Shown in pieces: positions 46,763-56,784 of a stretch of 64,000 nt of DNA (positions are counted from its first letter, which is position 1; every line of letters begins with the position of its first letter). The position numbers and the translations under genes were made by a program. The stretch spans positions 3,968,001 to 4,032,000 of the forward strand of contig CM073196.1 of NCBI GenBank assembly GCA_037042915.1, written 5' to 3'. The stretch is from Auricularia sp. M13. Taxonomy: Eukaryota; Basidiomycota; Agaricomycetes; Auriculariales; Auriculariaceae. Under the pieces are notes generated by a model that was not told the origin of the DNA, ran no database searches, and was given only the letters and a program-made list of their open reading frames with translations.

Positions 46763-48245
46763 AGGTCAGCCGTCGGTCTTCGAGTTTGACGTGCCGAATT
46801 TTCATCCCTAGGAAGCCGGGTCGTCATTATATGGAGAATCTGAAGAGAAACTTGAATAATGCCAATGTACAGTACATACCGTGTCGTCTCTCATGTTTAT
46901 AACGTGCTTTGTTCAATTTACTATGGGTTCTTCGGGAGCGTTGCCGCGAGCGTCGAAGTGCGAGTCCCCAAACTACCAGTGATCAGAGTTCGATTTCCCA
47001 GCGAGATATCTGTACATGAAGACATTTATCGTTCCATTGGTTCAGAAGCCAATGGGGCACGCCGTCGCTTTCACCAGTCCAGTTTGGCCGATGCCATTGT
47101 TCGTGTCTAACTCGCGCAGTTTGCGTTGATGAGCGATTATACTCGATGAAACAATGTCCTATTGTTCTCTAGGTGAGTTCGTCACGCCAGACTTGAACTG
47201 GACTGAATCATGCTCATTGCGCACACGCGTCGCGGCGTTGATGTAACGAATGGGTGACATACTATATTCAACGGCAAGAATAGTCACGGTGTGCACTATT
47301 GAAATTTTGCTGTCGTTGATGGGAAGCCACGAGCCGGAAGCGCAAGTACGTTTCAATCCACGAATGATTCTGGGCGGCACGGCATGCTGCTGTCGTCGGC
47401 CGCGGTATGATACTGGCAGATGGGGACAGCGGCATTTCAACAACTGTACATATGTCGCTCGAGTTATGCACAAGTACCTGCAAAAATGGTGCCAGTAGAC
47501 AGGGCGCAGGCGGAAATTGCGCTCTGGGGCCGGCAAGTGGGGTCGAGCTCAGCCTGGAGCTGGCAAGATACCCCGCTGAAGCGGCATCCTGCGCTAACAG
47601 CCGCACTTTACTGCATTTTACGCATTTCCTGCTGAGTTCTTGTGGGCACCGGTAAAATAAGTTCGCGCTCCAAAACTCGTCAGTTGCGATCGCCCGGTTC
47701 CGCTAGAAGCGGACATAAAGTTGAGAGCACGGCTTGTCCATATAAAGAGAATTCATGGCGGCCGGTGCGCAACCTACTGGAAGAGCTCGTACATGCACTC
47801 GAGCAGGACGCACGCGGGTAGCGCAAGGCTGCCAGGCGGTACGCGCATGATGACAGACCAGGAGGTCGAAACGCGTAGGATTGTAAATGCCTTTGGTGGA
47901 GCTCCCGCATGCTCGCCTCAAGAGATGGCAGGAGACGCGCTCAGCCGCAAGGATCGACTGCGTCCTTCACTGCGTCGCCAGCGAGTACGTCGTGAGCGTG
48001 GCAGCGTGGCGCGTCGAGGAGGAATCGCATGCGCTCGAGCCCAACGCTGAGAAGGATACCCGAAGCGCCTTCTCGTCAACGCGGGTGCAGGAGCTTGCCT
48101 GGTCGTCGTGGCGTAGTATACCAACGTGCCAATGCCGAATCAATGCCAAATGCTTCATGCGAACGTTGCCTGTGATACCTGCTATTGCTGTCTGGGCACG
48201 GCGGTGGCGGTCCGAGTCGGGGAGTCGGCCAATGCCGTTTGAACC
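46763..48245. other. Intergenic, nothing supported
   Basis: Short frames on both strands only. The right end may hold the original promoter or first exon of paired-domain copy B. Confidence 0.45.
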
Positions 48246-49369
48246 TTGACCACCTCCGCCACCGACGCGCATGGCTTCGCTGCCGTTGCCACTGCAGTTC
48301 GCGGATACTGTGATCCTGCCCCTTCGTCTTTCACGCCGCATCCACCCGAATCATCACGGCATTCCGTCGTCCAGGCTTCCGAGCCTGGGCTTGAGACCAC
48401 CGAATTTCATTCAAGTCCGCGCTTGGAGCCTGTGCAATCAAACCCTGGGACGTCTGTTGCTGGGATCCGGAGACACGCCCGACCGTTTATTGTGGAAGAG
48501 CTCGAACAACTTCCGGATCCCATAGCGCCGTTTAGACATGCGATCATCTGTCTTACCGCACGATACGAGGCGGAAAAATTTCCGGACGACAGCTATGACA
48601 GTTAGGCCCGTATACTGCAGCTGATCGTTGAACTCGTGCGCCGGAAGGGATTCGAACACACCTACGACTTCAAGGCAAGGCCTCTGGACGAATTGAGCAC
48701 GGTCCTGCAGGAGGATCCTGCTTTATCCGGCGCTCTGAAGACTGCATTCGGAGGCGATAATGACTTGTATCTCGTTTCGATGCGTCATATTCTCCGCTAC
48801 AGTGCGTAAAGTGTAAATTTGTTGTCTTGTTGATGTCTGTCTAACACTCACCCGTAGTTTGTCTGCGCGCACCGAACTACACGGCGCCCAAGAGGGTGCG
48901 CTTCTCGCAAGAACCTGTGGTCATCATCATCGAGGACGACATCGACAAGGAGGAAGAACCCGATTGTACGGACTCTGGCGATTTGCGCAACATCCGTCGA
49001 TTCGTACCCGACCATCTGAACGATTTTCACGATACGTTCCCAACCGTCACCATTATGTGCCTCACTGTTTATACGTACGACGAGATCAAAAGCCTTGGCG
49101 TGGCTCTTGATACCGAACTGGGAGTTCTTCAGCTCATCATGCGTCTTCTTCGGGTACGCCAGCTCGTGGACCTACAGACGCATCGCCTATTTCGATTCAG
49201 CGAGGCGGATTTGCGCGTCATCTTAGATCAGGATTCTGCATTTTCCGCGGCACTCAGGCGCCTCTTACGTCCGGACGACGACGGCTATGGTCGGGACTTT
49301 CTTATGATTTTACGGGACAGTGCGCTTCATTTTACTGCCCGGACCTCGCCCGCTCACTTCTTTGTTTAG
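48246..49369 (+). pseudogene. Paired-domain family copy B, nonsense codon
   Basis: The first domain reads RPFIVEELEQLPDPIAPFRHAIICL...FPDDSYDS, then a TAG at about 48604, then ARILQLIVELVRRKGFEHTYDF...LQEDPALSGALKTAF...ILRY. Paralogues A and C have a Gln codon where B has TAG (SDSQARLL), so a single base change ended the frame. The family's phase-1 intron (GTGCGTAAAG...CCGTAG) follows, then CLRAPNYTAPKRVRFSQEPVVIII and a full second domain (RRFVPDHLNDFHDTFPTVTIMCL...DQDSAFSAALRRLL...LRDSALHF). No in-frame ATG precedes the first domain; the ATG at 48271 is in another frame. The second domain is otherwise well preserved, which suggests recent damage. Confidence 0.75.
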
Positions 49370-51334
49370 TTTGTTGTCTTGCACACAATACGCCGTACTG
49401 CTTCTTAGAACGCTGGCGGGCCAGCTGTTCATTCTCCTGTTATCAGACGTAACGTGGTGAAGCTTGGCTGGAAGCTTCCGTTGGCCGCGCACATGCCAAA
49501 GACCAAGGGTTCGTCCACCCCGCCACTGTCTGCCGGGAACAAGCCTTCCTCGCCGTTTACTCCTTCCGGCATATGCTCGATGGCCGGACCCGCGAGGACC
49601 TCTGCACGTGCCCAGCAGCCCCACCCGCGCTATAAAATCAAGGTTTATGGCTGCTCTGCCACGGTCTATGGCGTCGTCGGTGCCAACAACGGCAACCGGG
49701 CCAAGGAGAAGTCCAGGGAACTCCTTGCCACGCGCAGTTTCGGACAGGACCACCCTCGCGAGAAATTGCTCCGATGGGTGTGGCAGATGAAGCCTGTGTG
49801 GGTCAGCAACAAGCGCATCAAGTCGTTCAGCTGGTTCAGCGCGAAGGTCGGCCGTCAACAGCAGCGCGGGCGTCGTGTGCAGCCAGGTGCCGACGCGCGT
49901 TGTCGACATAGGCGGTCAGGCGCGTGAACATCGTGTTGCGGCGTGTGTATGCGGTGGGCAAAGGCGCGTTTGCTTCCGCCGTGATGGGCGTACGCGTCAT
50001 TCATCCAGCAGTAACTGAGAATAGCAAGCTGTGTACTAAACTACACAATACAACTCCGGATATTATACAAACTAAAAGATATGTCGCGAAATTTGACGAG
50101 AGACCATTCCGAAACGCTGAGCCTGGCAGCTTGGTTCTTAAGAGTCCATTGGAAAAAGCACCCCTCGTTCCCGGCGCTCTGCGGTATACTGTGGTGTGAT
50201 TCTTCACGACTCGGACAAAGTACGATCCACTGCTTTGACTGACTCGCGTCGCGCAGCCGAGTCCGATAGGGATTCCGCTTGCTGCCATGGCCAGTGTGGA
50301 AGCCCGCACGGGCAAACGCTCGAGTTCCACCGTGGTAGCAGTAGCAGAGACTTCTGACAGCCCGGCCTCCGCGGTGCTGCCAGTGAGACGCGGCGACGGC
50401 TTCGTGATGTGGGGCGAGGCGGTCTCGGGATCCGCCTGGCTAGCCACCAAACACCGTCTGAGGTCTGATCCACGGCCTCCCGGCGCAAGCAACTTGCAAC
50501 GCAAGCTGCAAGTGGCCTGACCAGCAGGCGGTTTCTAGACAGGTGATACCGTATCGAGGGCAGCCCGCGGTTCCTCAGGCTGCCGACGGGTTATGCATCG
50601 CGGGGGAACTTGATATAACTTGTAAGTTGTACGCGAGCTGGGAATTATCCGCGCAAGCTCAGGCTGGGACATATCCGCGCAAGTCCTTTGCAATACGTAC
50701 TAGTAGGACAAGAGCAACGGGAACCTTGCGCTGCGGCCACTGTGCAGTGCCACGACAGAGAATCGTGTTCAGTGCCTGCGTCGCACACAGACGGCCTTTG
50801 GTTGGCAACAACATCCTGGCAGCCGGAGCACGCATTCGGGTGGCCGTGACTCCAGCGTCTGTCAGCTGGCGGAAAGGCAGCTATGTACGAGCGTAAAGAA
50901 TATGGCACCGGCAGCGCCGGGCGGCATTCTCTGAGTCGCAGTGCAGAGCCTCCAAAAGACACTTGGAACATGTACGCCACGAAGGCCGCAGCCGCTCGTC
51001 CCAAAGCGCCGAGATGCTCATACGAGAGAGTCACAGAGCGAGCGTCGAGTGCGGCCAGTGTCGTGGGAAGTTTCAGCGGCGCACACGGGCAAGCAGCACC
51101 AACGGCTCGAGCACGCGTACGCCGCAATCAATCGGATACTATGAACCGATCCGGAGCGAGTGAGGGAACAAGCACTGAGCAGCGCCGGCATCTTCAAGTT
51201 TTCATACTAGAATTTGGGACGTGCGTGGAGAATCGTAAGCGTCGAGCGGGAAACAGGGCAGTCCGATCCGGACAGAGCCGCGGCAGCAGCAGGACAGAAA
51301 GAGCAGTTGTATGTACAGTATGAGCGTACCGAAA
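49370..51334. other. No supported gene; open frames and a duplicated block
   Basis: Both strands are open at 49310-49930 (199 codons on -, 157 on +) without any family features. About 50000-50150 is the second copy of the non-coding block found near 44900. The remainder contains short unsupported frames only. Confidence 0.45.
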
Positions 51335-51969
51335 CTAGAAGATGACATCTTCGTCCTTCGTTGCGAGCAGGTTGCCCGTCCCGGGCTCGTCGTCGTCGAC
51401 GAGCTGGTCCGCGTCCGCAAGCGCCTTGAGGTGGTCTGCCTTTAGCGCGTCGAGCTTCTTCTTGCCCTGTACCTTCTTCAGTCTGAATGTGAGGTTGGTC
51501 AGAAAGAGAGAACGGAACGAAAACAGCACGCACCTGAAGAACTCCTCGCGGTCCATCTCGTCGAGCTCGGAGATGATAAAGTTGATGGTGTTTTCGAGGC
51601 GGGGGATGATGACGTGCTCAATGGCGTTCACGCGCCGGTTCGTCGCGCGGATGACCTCGTCGAGCACGGTGAACGCCGTCTGCAGCGACGCGAGCTCGAC
51701 GAGCGTCTCCACCGCCTTGGCGTACACCTCCTTTGCCCGCAGTACCTGCTGCCCGCCGCGTCCCAGACCGGTTAAATTGAAGTCTGCGCCAATAATTAAG
51801 TCAGCGGGCAATGGAGCGAACTCAGACGCACTCCCTTGCACGAGCTCGACCTCGAAGGCGGGGATCGTGACGCCCGAGACGTTCTCTTGCCGCGCTTTGA
51901 CCTTGAACGCGGCGTTCTTGGCCTGCTCCTGGACGAGGTAGGAGATATCGCTGGCGGCGTAGGTGACTT
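51335..51969 (-). pseudogene. VMA8: V-ATPase subunit D, 5'-truncated fragment
   Basis: Exons read [46 protein letters not shown] | [82 protein letters not shown] | [17 protein letters not shown]...ATKDEDVIF and stop. This is the C-terminal two thirds of subunit D of the V1 rotor stalk (yeast Vma8). The family's N-terminus (about 70 residues with the TLMKxKLKGAxxGHxLLKRK helix) is missing. Upstream of the first acceptor (TTAG at 51970) the sequence is not V-ATPase and soon becomes the 3' end of paired-domain copy E. The remaining frame has no stop or frameshift. An intact copy is presumably elsewhere, because the protein is needed for vacuolar acidification. Confidence 0.85.
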
Positions 51970-52106
51970 CTAACCAGGGATGCTTTGCAAGTGACCGGAA
52001 ATGCAATTCACGACTCACGTCTAGCGGACACTTAGAGATATTCAGGCACGAAACACCGTACATCAAGACCATCTTCACCTTCAGTCTTGAGGCGAATGCA
52101 CAGAAA

Positions 52107-53262
52107 TTAGTGTGCTGTCCCACTGAGACCGTGGGACTTACCATCCTCAATGGCAAAGCGTACACGCATGCCAGGGCCTTGACAGCCTTTCCGCCGAGTG
52201 CACACTGGAAGCGCGTCAGACCCTGCGGTTGACGGGTATCGAAGACGCACAGTGATTGATAACAGGCCTCAACACCTGACGGAATTCGTCGACGCGTTGC
52301 TTGTTGCACAGGTCCGTCCGCGAAATGGATACGAGGTCCTGCACGGCGGAGGAAAATGCAGTGTTGCGCTCCAACTGCGCACGGAGTTGCTCCTCGGTCA
52401 GATCGTCAAAGTACCCAGTTGCACTTGGCTCGTGGTCCTTCAACAGGGCGAGAATGCCCTGGACGACGAAAACCTTGCTCTCGAGAGTGCCTTCCGCGGC
52501 CTGGACGTTGCCACAAAGGCATATGACTGGTATGGCAAAATCGGCCCATTGCATCGTTTCCTCGAGCTTGTATTTGTGTCGCAAGTTTTTGAAGGGAAGT
52601 AAAAGGCCGTCGGATGACGAAGAACGGTCATCATCCTCTTGCAACGGTGATACCACCGGCTCCTGTGATCGTAATTGCTCAAGCCTAAGACCAGACGACG
52701 GTGACACATGCTCACCGTAGATACATCGTCCGTGTCGTTGCTGCAAATTGGTGAAGGAGGCAAGTTCTCGCTGCCAGGCCGAGTGGGGTCCTCGTAGCAG
52801 ACTACCCTCGGGAAAAAAGCGTCAGTACAAGTACTTTTCGCCCTAATGCTTGGCACGAACGGTATATTACCAAGACGTCGAGCATGGTCTGAAATTCGTC
52901 GAACAAGTCTTCTGTAAGCTTTCGGTGGATGTGCTGCGCCACGATTCCCAGGCACGGCTCGGCATCTATGGCGGCCTGGATCCCGGCCACGTCCAGGTTC
53001 TGAAAGAAGGGTATAACCTGGGTATAACCGGAAAACGCGCTTGTCGCAGAGTATCGAGGATGTGGCGGAGCACGTTAACCTGTGTTGGCACGCCTGGAGA
53101 TTCGCCCGAGCGTACCAGGACGCTTACTACTGGCACGGCGATAGATGCCCAGTCGCCCATGGCATCAAGGCAGGGTAGACTAGTATATGGACGTGGGTCG
53201 AGGAATGGAGGCGGGCCAGTCGATTTAGCCGTAGAAGGCGGTGCAGGATCAGATTGCAACAT
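52107..53262 (-). pseudogene. Paired-domain family copy E, frameshifted
   Basis: The first domain starts MLQSDPAPPSTAKSTGPPPFLDPRPYTSLPCLDAMGDWASIAVPVV...ILDTLRQARFPVIP and then shifts frame at about 53010-53031. There an 11-bp unit (GGTATAACCTG/GGTATAACCGG on +) stands twice. With one unit the frame would continue into FFQNLDVAGIQAAIDAEPCLGIVAQHIHRKL as in copy D. The second exon holds KYKLEETMQWADFAIPVICLCG...[40 protein letters not shown]. The usual phase-1 intron and a C-terminal RVRFAIEDG segment follow, ending at 52107. It is closest to copy D. Apart from the shift it looks intact. Confidence 0.75.
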
Positions 53263-54340
53263 GGCAGACAGCGTAGATACGATAGAGTCGAGACAGACGC
53301 GCTGACGGTTACGGTGAGGAGTGAACCAGGCTTGGACCGGCTCGACCCGACTTCCGCTCCAGCTTCGATTGGCTACATATGAGCTCTGCTGAAAGGAATG
53401 CGAGCCTGTCACCCCTTCTTTAAAGAAACGTTGCGTCTGTCCGTCACGCCTCCGCGGATGCGGCCAGTCTACTCGCCGTTCTCGATCGTCTTCCGGCACA
53501 GCCCGCTCCTCTGTCTATTGCCTCGACCCGTTCCTGCCCAGTGCCGCTCTGAAAAACGCGACGTTCCTGCGCTGTGCCGCTCGCTCTGCAGATCCCCGCC
53601 TCTTCAACGATCTAATACGCGATGCCCTGCGACGTGCCGACCTGCCCGATGCCACTCCCTCACTGCTCTTCATTACTGCATGCGTGAGACTTTCCAGCCA
53701 CTCCCGATGCCTCCCTGTGCTTGCCGAGTTTCCTTTAGACCGCAACCCCCATGTATTACCTCTGCTCACTCACCACTCGCTGTTCGTGCACTGTACTCCA
53801 CTCGGCTCCATTTTACACTCCCTGGCGGCTTCTCTGCTCTGATTGCTTGCTTTCTCTGTGCGTGCAGATGCCTCTCTTTCTTGCTCAAGGAGATGCTCGC
53901 AAGTTCCGAGTTCTACACCGACAGAACAATACTCACAGCCTCTTTGTAGGCGTGTTATCCAGCTTTGTGTTCAATTCTGCTGTCGCATGAAGCCTCGAAG
54001 ATCGTTAGTTCAGAGTTGAACAAATGGCTATCCACTCAAATGCGGGACGTGCACGCAGGGAAGCATAGTAGATTTAATTGAAATAATCACGAAGCACTAG
54101 CAAACCAACGCGCCGCGGAGCGCGCAGCGCGAAGCGTGTGACTTGTATTATTATAAGATATACGGCGCCCTTTTCTTACGTTGTCGTACTCAGCCTCACG
54201 TTCAGCCATCTTACCGACTGTACCACCGTCGAGCCAGGCGTAGTACATGCAGTTACAACAGAACAGAGGCTTCATTGTGCAATTGGCTAATGTTTAGTTG
54301 GGGCGTTTCCTAAAACAGGATTACGACGTATTCTGCAAGA
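53263..54340. other. Spacer; one open frame without ATG (53430-53841, +)
   Basis: One plus frame without a start codon reads ...SVYCLDPFLPSAALKNATFLRCAARSADPRLFNDLIRDALRRADLPDATPSLLFITACVRLSS...LPLLTHHSLFVH...LHSLAASLL, ending in TGA at about 53841. Composition is protein-like, but I do not recognise it and no splice partners are obvious. The rest is intergenic. Confidence 0.3.
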
Positions 54341-55502
54341 CTAAAACTGAGAAGGAAAATGAGCGACCGTGGTCTGAGCCAGAGATTGGAACGCACCGTG
54401 ACGCAAAACCAAGGGAAAGTCTTTACCAAACATGATCCACTTCTCGAGGATAAGGCGTCTGAGTATATCTGAAAATGCAGGATCTCGACGCAGCATGTCG
54501 CCCAACTCCGCTTCATTAAGACCAAGAAGCCCCTGTGGCTGGACAAGCTCGTGTTCCAGCATGACATCTAGAACGAGCTGAAGAATACGGAGTTCGCCAT
54601 CCAGAGCCTTGCCAAGGTGCACCATCTTCTCGCAGAAGGAACAAACAAGGATCACCATGGTGTCACTGGAAAAGGGATTGGGCATACGCGACAGCTTGTC
54701 GACGTCGAATGTGCGGATGCAGTTGGGAGACATATTACGAATGTTCAAAGGCTCGGGCTCGGGCTCTTCAATGTCTTCAGCTTCGACGAACATGGGTTCT
54801 AGTGCAAAATGGACGCTCTTGGGCGACTTGTAGTCCGGCGGGCGCAGGCAAACTGCAGTACTGGTGCGTCAGATACGCTTTCTGACGGGGTTGCTTCAAC
54901 GCACCATAGCGGACAATTCGGCTCAATACGAGGGGATAGACCTTATAGGTAGATTCGAACGCGATTCGTAGAACGGCTGATAGCGCAGGATCCTGCTGCA
55001 CAACCGCACGGACTTGCTCCAGTGGCATGCTGTTGAAGCCGTAGGTGCACACAAAGCCGTACATGCGAATGAAGCCAGCAATGAACTTCAGCAGACGGGC
55101 CTGGCTGTCGCTACTGGCGTCTGGGAGTGTTTCCAACACATCGAGGGAGTTGCCATACAATAAGACCAGACAGCACGGCGTCACGGGAGTCGGAAGATCG
55201 TCGAGTTGCTCTAAAACAAACGGCTGAGTCTTTCGGGGGCTCTCAAGCCGAGCAGAACTTGAAGACGTCTCAGAATACGAACGCGAACGCTTGAAGGGGG
55301 CCCTCGGGCTAGCCGGCAGTATGCTCGGACTTTGGTCAAGGCGTAAACGGGCACGCCATGCCGGCTCCGGCGCAGGAGATAGAGCGACACAATCGCTGCG
55401 GGCGGGGCCACACAGAGGTAGGGTAGAAGACGAGGAGGTAGCACCGTAGCTCGGGATAATATCCGCTGGCGGCGGTATATGGGAGCTCTGCGGCGTAGCC
55501 AT
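54341..55502 (-). CDS. Paired-domain family copy A, apparently intact
   Basis: Exon 1 (MATPQSSHIPPPADIIPSYGATSSSS...) has a Ser/Pro-rich N-terminus with FKRSRSYSETSSSSARLESP, then domain 1: FVLEQLDDLPTPVTPCCLVLLYG...SDSQARLLKFIAGFIRMYGFVCTYGF...VVQQDPALSAVLRIAF...LSRIVRY. A phase-1 intron (GTGCGTTG...TACTGCAG) joins to VCLRPPDYKSPKSVHFALEPMFVEAEDIEEPEPEP and domain 2: IRTFDVDKLSRMPNPFSSDTMVILVC...ELRILQLVLDVMLEHELVQPQGLLGLNEAELGDMLRRDPAFSDILRRL...LVLRHGAF. About 365 residues. Each domain is about 110 residues, helical, with a central (Q/E)DPA(F/L)S motif. No known family recognised; no membrane segment or signal peptide. It is the reference copy for reading lesions in B and C. Confidence 0.75.
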
Positions 55503-55844
55503 GCGAGGTGGTAGCGGTGGGCAACAAGCAATGACACGGCATCGACCAGCGTCCAACCTGGTCGCGAAATTTCTGAGCGCGATCGGGCAATGCCGGGCCA
55601 GTTGACCTTGACCACCGCTGGCAGCTGCACGCGGCACATGGCTTCGCCGCAGACACTACAGTACCGCCGCCCGCGAATCACAGTAGCCCGTACGAGCACT
55701 CGCGCATTTCGTTGTATTGGCTAGGCTAAACTCAAGCGCAGGCCAGACATGGAGTTTGCCAACTCAAGTCCTAGGACACAGCGCGTCCGCCCGCTCGCCG
55801 GTTCAAGGACGCGCTGTAAGTAGTGGCCTGCTTTAAGGAGACTA

Positions 55845-56086
55845 GTCCTAGGACTAGCGATATCCAAGTTCTTCAGCTCATCCTCGGTATCATACGGCAA
55901 CACAAGCTCGCGAAGACGCCCTGGATACTTGATATGTGCGAGGCGGACCTGTGCGACATCCTGCATCGAGATTCCGCATTCTCTGACAAGCGACGCGTCC
56001 GTCCAGACTCCAGACTGGGACGCGTTTGCTAAAGACATGCGTCTACTTTTGCGTCACAGTGCGTTGCAGTTGCTCATGATCTGATC
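55845..56086 (+). pseudogene. Fragment of paired-domain family (second domain only)
   Basis: SDIQVLQLILGIIRQHKLAKTPWILDMCEADLCDILHRDSAFSD aligns with domain 2 of copy A. The frame then shifts near 55985 and resumes as DASVQTPDWDAFAKDMRLLLRHSALQLLMI and a stop, again matching the end of domain 2. Nothing of domain 1 precedes it. It is a frameshifted relic in the opposite orientation to copies A and C. Confidence 0.7.
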
Positions 56087-56289
56087 TCGCGGGCTGATGT
56101 TCTTTTGCACTAGTTTATTATCGTGCATGAAAGATCGACGCAAGATCGACGATGTCATGCCAAACTCGTGCCCAACCAGGGTACAATCCTGCGTCGACCT
56201 GCTCTGGAGCTGTACATTCGCCCCGCGCCGTCCGGATACAGTGTCTGAATCGTGCTGCGCATCTCGCAAAGTTGCGCCGTTGTGTCTTG

Positions 56290-56770
56290 GCGAGGAGATG
56301 ATGCACGCACCGCGGTGCCGGCATGGAGGATTACGAGGTCGCGGTCTACTCGCATGTCCGGGAGCTGGTCGAAATGTGACTCATGGCCGATACTTGGACT
56401 GCCTTGGACCCCGCCGAGGAGCTCAGCTGAATTGTAAGCGCAAATGTCTTCCGATAGCGTGATATACAATTAACAGTCGCCAGCACGCCTACAACGAGCC
56501 GGCCCCGTATCTCCCGGCGCTGTCAACCGCGGATATGCGCGCTGCGTTGGACCAGCTCAGCTGCATCTGCCTTTTGGACGCCAAAACGCGCGCGACGAGC
56601 TGGAGTAGGAGCAATCCGGCATCTACAGCACATCTTCACGAAGCACAGGTAGATCGTTGCGGAGCTGTACGCGCTCCGCCCCGTTTCGCGAGGACCAGGA
56701 TCAGGACGAGGATGTTGGATGTCACAACAACAACGTCGACTCGGGGCGGCGCCATCCTCGCTGAATGGCA
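56290..56770 (+). pseudogene. Decayed copy of the 45323-46762 gene
   Basis: Clear nucleotide similarity to about 45700-46160: MEDYEVAVYSHVRELVEM followed by a stop instead of VDYEVTVYSHVRELVEMGL; then TWTALDPAEELS and a stop; an intron-like stretch; then HAYNEPAPYLPALSTADMRAALDQLSCICLLDAKTRA followed by frame loss. Both flanking exons and the intron position are recognisable, so it arose by DNA duplication. It sits between paired-domain copies A and C. Confidence 0.8.
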
Positions 56771-56784
56771 AGGATTATGATGCA

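Noticed and set aside
49310-49927. Long frames on both strands (199 codons -, 157 codons +)
   Set aside because: Neither translation resembles a family; simultaneous openness of both strands suggests composition, not coding.
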